DNA of 54,728 bases. It comes from CAYXVJ01 sp964558445 (lineage in GTDB: Bacteria > Bacillota > Clostridia > Saccharofermentanales > Fastidiosipilaceae). Position numbers and translations under genes: made by a program. The notes under the pieces are model-generated. The model ran no database searches. It saw only the letters and a list, made by a program, of their open reading frames with translations, and had not been told where the DNA came from. The stretch spans positions 1 to 54,728 of the forward strand of contig CAZLEA010000008.1 in the NCBI GenBank assembly GCA_964558445.1, given 5' to 3'. Every line of letters starts with the position of its first letter. Positions within the stretch are counted from its first letter, which is position 1. Below are positions 42,371-51,079 of this stretch, piece by piece.

Positions 42371-44149
42371 ATGGATGTTTACATCAAGATAGATCGTGTC
42401 AGCTTCGCTTACGAGGATTACGGGGATAGGCCCGATCGCGAACCTGCTCTGAGCGATATCAGTCTCGAGATCAAACGCGGCGAACATGTAGCGATACTGG
42501 GCCGTAACGGTTCCGGTAAGTCTACTCTTGCGCGCTTGATCAATGGCCTAGAAATTCCCGGTACCGGCGATATTGTGCTCGCTTCCTATAACACGAGAGA
42601 CGAAGAGGAGTCCTGGGAAGTCAGGCGCCGCTGCGGCATGGTCTTCCAGAACCCGGATAATCAGATTGTTGCGACGACGGTCGAGGAGGATGTAGCGTTT
42701 GGCCCCGAGAATCTCGGTATGCCAAGCGAGGAGATTCGCCTGGCTGTCGACCGCTCGCTGGCCTATGTCGGACTAAGCGAGTATGCACACAAGGCGCCGA
42801 CGGAACTCTCCGGTGGGCAGAAGCAGAAACTCGCGATTGCAGGCATACTCGCGATGCAGCCCGAGTGCATCATCTTGGATGAGGCGACCAGCATGCTGGA
42901 TCCCGAGGGACGGGCAAGCTTCCTGGAGCTGGTGCTTCGCTTACAGAAGGAGCGGCAGATGACCGTCATCAACATCACGCACGATATGCAAGAGGCGTCG
43001 ATGGCGGACAAGGTCGTTGTACTGCACAAGGGGCGCGTGCTCCTCGACGGTACCCCCGCCGAGATCTTCCACCATGTGGACGAGATCCGAGCGATTGGGC
43101 TCGATGTACCGGCGCATACAGCAATCGCCAAGGCGCTCTACGACGAGGCCGGCCTCGATCTGCCGATCGGTGCAGCAGCTACGGCCGAGCTTGCCGAAGA
43201 GAGCATCAGACGTGCGTTCGAAGCGAAGACGATAGGGACAAACCAAGCTCCGTCGCTAGCAGCCGAGGGACAAGACAGCATAGCCGTAGCACCTGTAGTT
43301 ATGGCCAAGAACATCAGCTACAGCTATAACGCGGAATCATATACGCCGGAAGAAGCGATACAAGATATCAGTTTCGAGATCAGGAGAGGCGAGTTCTTCG
43401 GTGTGATGGGGCACTCGGGTTCCGGTAAGTCGACGCTGATTCAGCACCTGAACGGGCTGCTTCGTATCCAAGACGGTAGCCTCAGCGTACTGGACAGAGA
43501 TCTGCGTAAGGTCAAGGATATCAGGGTCTTGCGTCGCCAAGTCCAAGTGCTCTTCCAGTATCCCGAGCATCAGTTGTTCGCCGACACCGTGCGCCAAGAT
43601 ATCTATTTCGGACCGCAGAAGCTTGGCGTGCCGGCCGATCAAATCGATTTGCAAGTCGAAGAGGCCTGTCGCCTCGCAGGCGTAGAGGAGTCTTGGATGG
43701 AGCGCTCCCCGTTTGAGCTCTCCGGCGGTGAGAAGCGCCGGGTTGCGCTCGCCGGCATCCTCGCGATGAAGCCTGATATCTTAATCTTGGATGAGCCGGC
43801 CGCCGGTTTGGATCCGGCAGGCAGAGAAGAGATTATCGCATACTTGCAGGAGCTGCACAGCCAGGGCGTGACGATTGTTATGGTCTCGCATAACATGGAT
43901 GATCTGGCTAGGCTTAGCGACCGTATCTTGGTACTAAACGGGGGTCGACGCGTGATGCTGGGGACGGTCGAAGACATCTTCAGACAAGGGGAGGAGCTGC
44001 ACAAGAATCACTTGCAGTTCCCTGCACCCAAGGCCTTCTTGGAGCGCTTCAAGCCTGATCTGCCGGCACTCGAGACCAATTGTTTCACGATCGAAGCGGC
44101 GACAGCCATGCTCGCCAAACACTTACGTAAGAGAGGGGGGATCGCCTGA
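42371..44149 (+). CDS. Fused ECF transporter ATPase (EcfA1-EcfA2 in one chain)
   Basis: ATPase pair that powers energy-coupling-factor importers of vitamins and metals. One 592-residue chain holds two complete ABC domains. First: Walker A GRNGSGKS at 44-51, LSGGQ at 146-150, Walker B D170/E171, switch His 204. Second: GHSGSGKS at 347-354, LSGGE at 450-454, D474/E475, His 507. A linker of about 60 residues (about 250-310) joins them. Normally EcfA1 and EcfA2 are separate genes at this site. The ribosome-binding site is weak. ecfT overlaps its stop codon (ATGA). No substrate-binding EcfS gene is in the window, so it probably serves several S components. Confidence 0.93.
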   Translation: MDVYIKIDRVSFAYEDYGDRPDREPALSDISLEIKRGEHVAILGRNGSGKSTLARLINGLEIPGTGDIVLASYNTRDEEESWEVRRRCGMVFQNPDNQIVATTVEEDVAFGPENLGMPSEEIRLAVDRSLAYVGLSEYAHKAPTELSGGQKQKLAIAGILAMQPECIILDEATSMLDPEGRASFLELVLRLQKERQMTVINITHDMQEASMADKVVVLHKGRVLLDGTPAEIFHHVDEIRAIGLDVPAHTAIAKALYDEAGLDLPIGAAATAELAEESIRRAFEAKTIGTNQAPSLAAEGQDSIAVAPVVMAKNISYSYNAESYTPEEAIQDISFEIRRGEFFGVMGHSGSGKSTLIQHLNGLLRIQDGSLSVLDRDLRKVKDIRVLRRQVQVLFQYPEHQLFADTVRQDIYFGPQKLGVPADQIDLQVEEACRLAGVEESWMERSPFELSGGEKRRVALAGILAMKPDILILDEPAAGLDPAGREEIIAYLQELHSQGVTIVMVSHNMDDLARLSDRILVLNGGRRVMLGTVEDIFRQGEELHKNHLQFPAPKAFLERFKPDLPALETNCFTIEAATAMLAKHLRKRGGIA

Positions 44150-44946
44150 TGAAGCTATCGCTTGGTAATTACTATCCCGGAACAAGCTTCTTGCATCGCT
44201 TGGATCCGCGCGTCAAGATCTTGTCGTCGATCCTCTTGATGATCTTCCTCTTCTTGTTGACGAAGCCCGTGCCCCTGATCGCGTTCGGACTGATGCTATT
44301 GGTCGTGACCATGTGGGCCAAGATCCCGCCGAAGCTCGTCTTGAAGAGCGTTAGACCGGTCATGTTCTTGGCTCTGATCGCGCTATTGATCAACGTGTTT
44401 ACGATCGAGGGGAATGTCTTGTGGTCCTGGCGCTTCCTGCGCATCACGGATGCCGGCTTGTCGCTCGGTATACGGATGGGTATTCGTCTCTTCTATCTCG
44501 TGATGTCAACGCAGCTTTGTCTGACGCTGACCACGACACCGCTTGAGATTGCAGACGGTGTGGAGTCGCTCCTGCAGCCGCTAGCCAGATTCGGCTTCCC
44601 CGCCCATGAGCTTGCGATGATGATGTCGATTGCGCTTCGCTTCGTTCCGACCTTGTCGGAGGAGACGGAGAAGATCATCAAGGCACAATCGTCTCGCGGC
44701 GCAGATTACGACACGGGAGGCGCGATCGCCCGGGCACGCGGCCTGGTCTCAGTCTTGATTCCGCTCTTCGTTAGTGCCTTCAAACGAGCAGAGGATCTGG
44801 CGACGGCGATGGAAGCCCGCTGCTATCGCGGCGGTGAGGGACGAACGAAGCTGCGTGTGCTTCGTTTCAAGAAGAGCGACGGCGTAGCCTTATTCGTCAT
44901 CTTGCTCTTCTGTGTCGCGCTGCTCCTGATGCAGCGCCTGCTATAA
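44149..44946 (+). CDS. ecfT: Energy-coupling factor transporter transmembrane protein EcfT
   Basis: Membrane component that couples the EcfA ATPases to the S component. 265 residues with about five to six membrane helices. FHRLDPRVKI-type start (LHRLDPRVKILSSILL) is family-typical, and the Ala-Arg-Gly coupling motifs are visible as SSRGAD and ARGLVS, with EARCYRGG further on. Start overlaps the end of the fused ATPase gene. Confidence 0.95.
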   Translation: MKLSLGNYYPGTSFLHRLDPRVKILSSILLMIFLFLLTKPVPLIAFGLMLLVVTMWAKIPPKLVLKSVRPVMFLALIALLINVFTIEGNVLWSWRFLRITDAGLSLGIRMGIRLFYLVMSTQLCLTLTTTPLEIADGVESLLQPLARFGFPAHELAMMMSIALRFVPTLSEETEKIIKAQSSRGADYDTGGAIARARGLVSVLIPLFVSAFKRAEDLATAMEARCYRGGEGRTKLRVLRFKKSDGVALFVILLFCVALLLMQRLL

Positions 44947-44968
44947 CGAGGTGACCGAGGGGATGCTT

Positions 44969-45886
44969 ATGGAATCAGAAGAGACGGATTTGTCATCCGA
45001 CAGCGAATTTGCTGTTGAGGAAGTCGATGTGCGCGGTTTGGTTCGAGATGAATCGGGACAGTTTGTACTGGCCCCCGGTTGGCGCAACATCGCCTTGAAG
45101 ACCGAGTATGACGGTACGAATTTCTGCGGCTGGCAGCGTCAAGCGGACAACATACGAACGGTACAGGGTACCCTCGAGCGTGCCCTGGAGAAGATCATGG
45201 GGCACCCGATCACGCTCTATGCCTCAAGTCGCACGGATGGAGGCGTCCATGCTGTCGGTCATATCAGCAACTTCAGGACGAACAACCCGATCCCGGTCGA
45301 TCGTATTCACCTGGCAAGCCTCGCGCATCTACCGGATGACCTCGTCATCAAGCGAGCTTATCGTGTAGACGGCGAATTCAATTCGCGCTTCCATGCGACG
45401 AAGAAGACTTACAGCTACTACATCTGGCAGGCGGACAAGCCCGCGGCCGTACTCGGTCGCTACAGCTACCATATGCATCACGAGCTCGATCTGGCTTCGA
45501 TGCAGCGTGCGGCAAGCGATCTGGTCGGTTACTACGACTTCTCGGCGTTTAAGGCGGCAGGCGGTCAGACGAAGACCAGTACCAGGGAGATCTACGACGC
45601 GAGGGTCGAGACGGTCGGCGCGGCGGGTCTGAACGGCGGCCTCGTGTTCGGCGGCAGCGAGCCCGGTCGACTGCTGCGTGTGATTGTGACCGGTTCGGGG
45701 TTTCTGTATAATATGATGCGTATCATAGCAGGTACGCTGCTGTATATCGGTCTGGGGAAGATCGAGGCGGATGCCATCCCCAAGATATTGGCATCCGGCG
45801 ATCGTTTGCAAGCCGGAAGTACGCTGCCGGCACACGGTCTCTTCTTGGAAGAGGTCACATATGACGGGTTTGTGATGCAGGCTTGA
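44969..45886 (+). CDS. truA: tRNA pseudouridine synthase A (positions 38-40)
   Basis: Modifies uridines in the anticodon arm of many tRNAs. I start at ATG 44969, six bases after GAGGGG, giving 305 residues; ATG 44963 and GTG 44951 have poorer spacing. The catalytic Asp lies in SSRTDGGVHA. The TruA core begins with IALKTEYDGTNFCGWQRQ near residue 40; the acidic segment before it is extra. Follows ecfT, the usual order in Bacillota. In most relatives rplM-rpsI come next; here pncB does. Confidence 0.94.
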   Translation: MESEETDLSSDSEFAVEEVDVRGLVRDESGQFVLAPGWRNIALKTEYDGTNFCGWQRQADNIRTVQGTLERALEKIMGHPITLYASSRTDGGVHAVGHISNFRTNNPIPVDRIHLASLAHLPDDLVIKRAYRVDGEFNSRFHATKKTYSYYIWQADKPAAVLGRYSYHMHHELDLASMQRAASDLVGYYDFSAFKAAGGQTKTSTREIYDARVETVGAAGLNGGLVFGGSEPGRLLRVIVTGSGFLYNMMRIIAGTLLYIGLGKIEADAIPKILASGDRLQAGSTLPAHGLFLEEVTYDGFVMQA

Positions 45887-45930
45887 GCGATCGGGCGTGC
45901 CTGAGCATCTTGTCGATGAAGGAGAGAGTA

Positions 45931-47406
45931 ATGAATAGCAGTGCTTTTGCTCATATGAATAACGGACGTAACTTGTCCATGTTGACAGACTATTACGAAT
46001 TGACCATGTCCAGAGGCTATCTGGAGAATGGCATGATGGATCAGATTGCTTATTTCGATCTGTATTTCCGACAGGTGCCGGAGGGCGGCGGTTTCGCCGT
46101 GATGGCCGGTGTCGAGCAGATGATCGACTACCTCCGAAACCTCCACTTCTCGGAAGAGAATATCGCCTTCTTGGAGCGTACGGGTGACTTCGATGCCCGC
46201 TTCCTGAACTACTTGCGTAACTTCAAGTTCACCTGTGATGTGTGGGCGATACCGGAGGGGACGCCGCTGTTTCCGGGCGAGCCGATTGTGAAGGTTCGCG
46301 GACCGATCATCCAAGCGCAGATGATCGAGACCATGCTCCTCTTGACGATCAATCACCAGAGCCTGATCGCCACCAAGACGGCGCGTATCGTTCGTGCGGC
46401 CAAGGGTCGTGCAGTCATGGAGTTCGGTGCCAGACGTGCTCAGGGCTATGATGCCTCCGTCTTCGGTGCCAGAGCCGCCTACATCGGCGGTGCGACGGGG
46501 ACCAGCTGCACGATCTGCGGCGAGCTCTTCGATATTCCGCTTAGCGGCACGATGGCACACAGCTTCGTGCAGCTCTTCGACAGCGAGTATGAGGCATTCG
46601 AAGCATATGCTAAGGCCTATCCGTCGAAGACCGTACTGCTGGTGGACACCTATAACACATTGAAGTCCGGTATCCCGAATGCGATCAAACTTGCCAAGGA
46701 GTACCTGGAGCCACGCGGCGAGCGCCTCAAGGGCGTACGTATCGACAGCGGCGACCTGACCTATCTCTCGCAAGAAGCGCGCAAGATGCTGGATGCGGCA
46801 GGCCTCGAGGATTGTAAGATCATCGTGAGTAACGCGCTGGACGAGTACTTGATTCGCGAGCTGCTGAATCAAGATGCACCGATCGATTCGTTTGGTGTCG
46901 GCGAACGCCTGATCACGTCGCGTGCCGAGCCTGTGTTCGGTGGTGTCTACAAGCTGTCGGCGATCGAAGAAGACGGCGTCGTCGTGCCGAAGATGAAGGT
47001 CTCGGATAACCCGGAGAAGATGACAAACCCGAATAATAAGGAAGTTTGGCGCTTCTACGAGAAGAAGACGGGGAAGGCGATCGCAGACCTCATCACGCTC
47101 GCAGGCGAGACCATCGATGAGAACGAGCCCTACGAGATCTTCGACCCGATCATGACCTGGAAGCGCAAGACCCTGACCGACTTCACGGTCCGCAAGCTTC
47201 TCGAGCCTGTGTTCAAGAATGGTGTTTGCGTAGCCGAGCGCCGCACGGTCGAAGAGATTCGCACGTATGCCAAGGAGCAGATGGAGACCCTGTGGGAATC
47301 CGTCAAGCGCTTCGAGAATCCGCAGAAGTATTATGTGGACTTGTCCGAGTCGCTCTGGAGCCTGAAGAACAGCTTGCTCGAAGAGCACGGATACACACAT
47401 CAGTAA
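45931..47406 (+). CDS. pncB: Nicotinate phosphoribosyltransferase
   Basis: Makes nicotinate mononucleotide in NAD salvage. 491 residues from ATG 45931, with AAGGAG upstream. Family segments: LTDYYELTMSRGYLENG at the start, EFGARRAQGYDASVFGARA, GTMAHSFVQLF and RIDSGDLTYLSQ, the last being the phosphate/PRPP-binding strand. A longer frame into truA is rejected. The neighbouring genes do not include other NAD-synthesis steps. Confidence 0.95.
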   Translation: MNSSAFAHMNNGRNLSMLTDYYELTMSRGYLENGMMDQIAYFDLYFRQVPEGGGFAVMAGVEQMIDYLRNLHFSEENIAFLERTGDFDARFLNYLRNFKFTCDVWAIPEGTPLFPGEPIVKVRGPIIQAQMIETMLLLTINHQSLIATKTARIVRAAKGRAVMEFGARRAQGYDASVFGARAAYIGGATGTSCTICGELFDIPLSGTMAHSFVQLFDSEYEAFEAYAKAYPSKTVLLVDTYNTLKSGIPNAIKLAKEYLEPRGERLKGVRIDSGDLTYLSQEARKMLDAAGLEDCKIIVSNALDEYLIRELLNQDAPIDSFGVGERLITSRAEPVFGGVYKLSAIEEDGVVVPKMKVSDNPEKMTNPNNKEVWRFYEKKTGKAIADLITLAGETIDENEPYEIFDPIMTWKRKTLTDFTVRKLLEPVFKNGVCVAERRTVEEIRTYAKEQMETLWESVKRFENPQKYYVDLSESLWSLKNSLLEEHGYTHQ

Positions 47407-47420
47407 ACCGGTCGATGGAC

Positions 47421-47436
47421 TATAATAGATCTATTA
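47421..47436 (+). promoter_or_regulatory. Probable cyclophilin promoter -10 box overlapping a 14-bp palindrome
   Basis: Perfect TATAAT (47421-47426) without a good -35 box, overlapping the perfect palindrome TAATAGATCTATTA (47423-47436), 29 bases before the next start codon. Confidence 0.5.
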
Positions 47437-47464
47437 CGAATTCAAATCTAAGGAGATACTCTAT

Positions 47465-47977
47465 ATGTCGATTCAAGTAGAAATCAAGACGAACCAAGGC
47501 GATATCACCGCCGAGCTCTACCCCGAGATTGCCCCGAACACCGTGGCCAACTTCGTGTCGCTGGCACAGTCCGGCTACTACGACGGTCTGATCTTCCACC
47601 GTGTCATCCCGGGCTTCATGTTGCAGGGCGGTTGCCCCGACGGCACGGGCATGGGCGGCCCCGGCTACGGTATCCAAGGCGAGTTTAGCAGCAACGGCTT
47701 CAAGAACGACCTTTGCCACGATCGCGGCGTCCTCTCGATGGCCCGCTCCATGATGCCAAACTCGGCCGGTTCCCAGTTCTTCATCATGCACCAGAACGCA
47801 CCGCATCTGGACGGCCAGTATGCTGCCTTCGGTAAGGTTTTGACAGGACTTGAGACAGTCGATAAGATCGCAGCTCAGAAGACCTCGCGCGGTGACAGAC
47901 CCGTGGAGGACCAGGTAATCTTGTCCATCACGGTAAGCGGTGACACAAGTGTCCTGCCGGAGCTTGTGAAGCTGTAA
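47465..47977 (+). CDS. Cyclophilin-type peptidyl-prolyl cis-trans isomerase
   Basis: Catalyses proline isomerisation during folding. 170 residues, cytoplasmic (no signal peptide). Active-site Arg lies in FHRVIPGFMLQGGCPDGTG, and FFIMHQNAPHLDGQYAAFGKV is the second diagnostic segment. AAGGAG precedes the ATG. It is not linked functionally to its neighbours. Confidence 0.96.
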   Translation: MSIQVEIKTNQGDITAELYPEIAPNTVANFVSLAQSGYYDGLIFHRVIPGFMLQGGCPDGTGMGGPGYGIQGEFSSNGFKNDLCHDRGVLSMARSMMPNSAGSQFFIMHQNAPHLDGQYAAFGKVLTGLETVDKIAAQKTSRGDRPVEDQVILSITVSGDTSVLPELVKL

Positions 47978-48036
47978 GATTCTAGTTTCGGATACTGTAA
48001 TCCGGAGACTATGAAGCCATAAGAGATGAATCAAAC

Positions 48037-48063
48037 TAGAGCCGGAACCATTAGCCGGCTCTA
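48037..48063 (+). promoter_or_regulatory. Perfect 9-bp hairpin upstream of metG
   Basis: TAGAGCCGG / CCGGCTCTA with a nine-base loop, ending about ten bases before the metG ribosome-binding site. Another short hairpin, CGGAT / ATCCG, lies at 47989-48004. No T run, and no T-box or SAM-riboswitch pattern recognised. Confidence 0.5.
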
Positions 48064-48079
48064 TTCGAAGGAGAAGAAG

Positions 48080-50113
48080 ATGAGTCAAGATCGTAAGAGC
48101 TTTTATCTGACTACGCCTATTTATTACCCGAGCGACAAGCTGCATATCGGGCATTCCTATACGACGGTGGCAGCCGATACCCTCGCACGCTACAAGCGCT
48201 TGCAAGGCTTCGACGTTATGTTCCTGACCGGTACGGACGAGCATGGACAGAAGATTCAAGACCGTGCGGCGGAGGAGGGTGTAGAGCCCAAGGCCTTCGT
48301 CGATCACATCGTTTCGGGGATCAAGGATTTGTGGTCGCTGATGAACATCTCGTATGACAAGTTCATCCGTACGACAGATGAGGATCACGTACGCTCGGTA
48401 CAGGCCATCTTCCGCAAGCTCTACGACAAGGGCGACATCTATCTGGGCGAATACGAGGGCTGGTACTGCAAGCCCTGCGAGTCCTTTTGGACCGAGTCGC
48501 AGCTAGAGGACGGCAAGTGCCCGTCTTGCGGCCGCGATGTTGTTTTGACCAAGGAGAAGTCTTACTTCTTTCGCCTCTCGAAGTACCAGGATCGTATCAT
48601 CAAGCTATATGAGGAGTCGCCCGAATTCATCCAACCGTCGAGCCGCGCCAACGAGATGATGAACAACTTCTTGAAGCCGGGTCTGGAGGACCTCGCAGTA
48701 TCGCGCACCTCGTTTGACTGGGGCATCAAGGTCCCGTTTGATCCCGAGCACGTCATCTATGTCTGGGTCGACGCCTTATCGAACTACATCACGGCGCTCG
48801 GCTACCCCGAGGAGACGCCCGCTTGGAAGACCTATTGGCCTGCGGATATCCATCTGGTGGGTAAGGAGATCGTTCGCTTCCACAGTATCATCTGGCCGGC
48901 TCTCTTGATGGCGCTCGATCTGCCGCTACCGAAGCAGGTGTTCGGCCATGGCTGGCTCCTGTTCAAGGACGGTAAGATGTCGAAGTCGCTCGGTAACGTG
49001 GTCGATCCCGTCTTGCTCTGTGAGCACTACGGCGTCGATGCCATCCGCTACTTCCTGATGCGCGAAGTGCCGTTCGGTGCGGACGGCTCGTTCTCGAACG
49101 AAGCGCTCGTATCCAGAATCAATTCGGATCTCGCAAACGATCTGGGTAACTTGCTCTCGCGTACGACGGCTATGATCAACAAGTACTTCGACGGTACGCT
49201 GCCGGAGCCCGCTACCCGCGAGGCCGGCGACTTCGATCAGGATCTGCTGGCGATGAGCCGGGCCCTGCCTCGGAAGTACGAGAGCTATATGGATCAGAGC
49301 CAGTTTAGCCTCGCGCTAGCGGAGGTCTGGAAACTTGTCGCTCGTGCGAACAAGTACATCGATGAGACCACCCCCTGGCTTCTGGCCAAGGACGAAGCCT
49401 CGTTCCCGCGCCTGGCAGCGGTGCTGGGCAATCTCGCGTCCGTACTGCGTCAGGTGAGCATCTTACTTGTGCCCTTCATGCCCGAGACCAGCCCGAAGAT
49501 CTGGGATGCGCTTCGCATCACCGGTGACGAGCGTCAGACGACTTGGGCCTCCAGGCTCGAGATCGGTCTCTATGAGGCGAGCATGCCGGTCGTGCCCGCT
49601 GCCCCGATCTTCCCCCGTTTGGATATGGAAGAAGAGATCGAGAAGATGAACAAGCTTCTCGCCAAGAACAACAAGAAGGAGACCAAGGCGGAGGTCAAGG
49701 ATAGCAAGAAGGCGAGTAGGACCGAGCACAAGGACAAGAAGCAAGCAGAAGCTGCTGTCGATGGGGCAGATGAGGCGGCCGAGCCTGCCTACATCGAGTT
49801 CACGGACTTCACGAAGGTGAAGCTTGTCGTCGCCGAGGTCATCGCTTGCGAGAAGGTGCCGAAGGCCGATCGTCTGCTGAACTCCACGGTCAAGATCGGC
49901 AGTGAGACCAGAACCGTCGTCTCCGGTATCGCCGAGAGCTACACGCCCGAAGAGATGGTCGGTAAGTCGGTCATCTTGGTCGAGAACCTGGCACCGCGCA
50001 AGATCAGAGGCATCACCTCCCACGGTATGCTGCTCTGCGCGACTACCCCGGATGGCGGCTACCGCCTCCTCACAGCAGAGGGGGATGTGCCGTCCGGAGC
50101 GGAGGTAGGCTAA
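48080..50113 (+). CDS. metG: Methionyl-tRNA synthetase with C-terminal tRNA-binding domain
   Basis: Charges tRNA-Met. 677 residues from ATG 48080 (GAAGGAG upstream). HIGH at 22-25, a four-cysteine zinc knuckle (C130, C133, C147, C150), KMSKS at 299-303, then the anticodon-binding helical domain. A Lys/Glu-rich linker at about 535-570 leads to a Trbp111-like OB domain (FTKVKLVVAEVIACEKVPKA). The upstream in-frame codons through the 48037 hairpin lack support. tatD follows after three bases. Confidence 0.97.
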   Translation: MSQDRKSFYLTTPIYYPSDKLHIGHSYTTVAADTLARYKRLQGFDVMFLTGTDEHGQKIQDRAAEEGVEPKAFVDHIVSGIKDLWSLMNISYDKFIRTTDEDHVRSVQAIFRKLYDKGDIYLGEYEGWYCKPCESFWTESQLEDGKCPSCGRDVVLTKEKSYFFRLSKYQDRIIKLYEESPEFIQPSSRANEMMNNFLKPGLEDLAVSRTSFDWGIKVPFDPEHVIYVWVDALSNYITALGYPEETPAWKTYWPADIHLVGKEIVRFHSIIWPALLMALDLPLPKQVFGHGWLLFKDGKMSKSLGNVVDPVLLCEHYGVDAIRYFLMREVPFGADGSFSNEALVSRINSDLANDLGNLLSRTTAMINKYFDGTLPEPATREAGDFDQDLLAMSRALPRKYESYMDQSQFSLALAEVWKLVARANKYIDETTPWLLAKDEASFPRLAAVLGNLASVLRQVSILLVPFMPETSPKIWDALRITGDERQTTWASRLEIGLYEASMPVVPAAPIFPRLDMEEEIEKMNKLLAKNNKKETKAEVKDSKKASRTEHKDKKQAEAAVDGADEAAEPAYIEFTDFTKVKLVVAEVIACEKVPKADRLLNSTVKIGSETRTVVSGIAESYTPEEMVGKSVILVENLAPRKIRGITSHGMLLCATTPDGGYRLLTAEGDVPSGAEVG

Positions 50114-50116
50114 GCC

Positions 50117-50929
50117 GTGACAGATAAACTTCGTTGGATCGATACACACTGCCACTTGACCGATGAGGTCTTCCTAGAAGATATCGATGATGTCATCTTG
50201 CGTGCGAGAGATGCCGGCGTGAAGCGCATCATCGTAAGCTCTTGGGATCGCCCATCGATCAATGCGGTACTTATGCTGGCCCGTCGCTATCCCGAGGTCT
50301 ATTGTACGATCGGGATTCATCCGTCGGACTGCGATCAGTTGACGGATGAGTGCGAGGCCTATATCCGCGGCATGGCGCGTCAGGCTGACGCGCTCAAGAT
50401 CGTCGCGATCGGCGAGATCGGTATGGACTATCACTACGACGGGATCGATAAGGAGATGCAGAAGGACGCGTTTCGGCGCCAGCTTCGTATCGCCAAGGAG
50501 ATGGATCTACCGGTCGTGGTTCATGAGCGAGACGCCCATGAAGATGCACTGAACCTGCTTCTGGAGCATCAAGCCGATGAGGGACTTCGCAGCGTCCCCG
50601 GCGTCTTCCACTGCTATAGCGGCAGTGCGGAGTTCGCCAAGCGCTTGCTGCCGATGGGCTGGTACTTCGGGTTTGATGGACCTCTGACCTTCAAGAACGG
50701 GAAGAAGCCCAGGGAGGCTGCTGCCGCGATACCGCTAGACAAGCTCTTGATCGAGACCGATGCGCCGTATCTGACGCCTCACCCGCACAGGGGCAAGCGT
50801 AACGAGCCTGCCTACGTCGATTTGGTCGGAATAGAGATGGCTGAACTCTTCGGTATGGAGATTGGCGAGATGGCAGAACAGCTCTGGCACAATAGTGTCA
50901 CGCTCTATCCGCTACTTCGCGATTCGTAA
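50117..50929 (+). CDS. tatD: TatD-family metal-dependent hydrolase/DNase
   Basis: TIM-barrel metal-dependent nuclease of the TatD family. 270 residues from GTG 50117, three bases after the metG stop. Metal-binding HCH in DTHCHLTDEVF, Glu in GEIGMDYHY, further His in VVHERDAHED and FHCYSGS, and Asp in ETDAPYLTP. The metG-tatD pair is common in Bacillota. The physiological substrate is not settled; 3'-5' DNase or repair activity is known for relatives. Confidence 0.94.
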   Translation: MTDKLRWIDTHCHLTDEVFLEDIDDVILRARDAGVKRIIVSSWDRPSINAVLMLARRYPEVYCTIGIHPSDCDQLTDECEAYIRGMARQADALKIVAIGEIGMDYHYDGIDKEMQKDAFRRQLRIAKEMDLPVVVHERDAHEDALNLLLEHQADEGLRSVPGVFHCYSGSAEFAKRLLPMGWYFGFDGPLTFKNGKKPREAAAAIPLDKLLIETDAPYLTPHPHRGKRNEPAYVDLVGIEMAELFGMEIGEMAEQLWHNSVTLYPLLRDS

Positions 50930-50960
50930 ATAGGTAATTTCTAAACAATTGCATGATGGA

Positions 50961-50995
50961 GACACTCGGGCGATGACTTGCTTGGGTGTCTTTTT
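50961..50995 (+). terminator. Rho-independent terminator after tatD
   Basis: Stem GACACTCGGGC / GCTTGGGTGTC (50961-50971, 50980-50990, with G-U pairs) followed by TTTTT. Confidence 0.87.
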
Positions 50996-51007
50996 GCGTT
51001 TGTAAAC

Positions 51008-51037
51008 TTGACGAATTGATCCAATAAGCCTTATTAT
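51008..51037 (+). promoter_or_regulatory. Probable promoter of the second CdaR/PucR-type regulator
   Basis: TTGACG (51008-51013), 18-base spacer, TATTAT (51032-51037), 43 bases before the start codon. Confidence 0.6.
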
Positions 51038-51079
51038 TAAATAAGTAAAACAATAACAATTAGTAGGGAGGCTTGGATC

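Noticed and set aside
45592..47400. 602-codon open frame on the minus strand opposite truA and pncB
   Set aside because: Antisense to two well-identified enzymes, no recognisable domain, no ribosome-binding site; long antisense frames arise here from codon bias.
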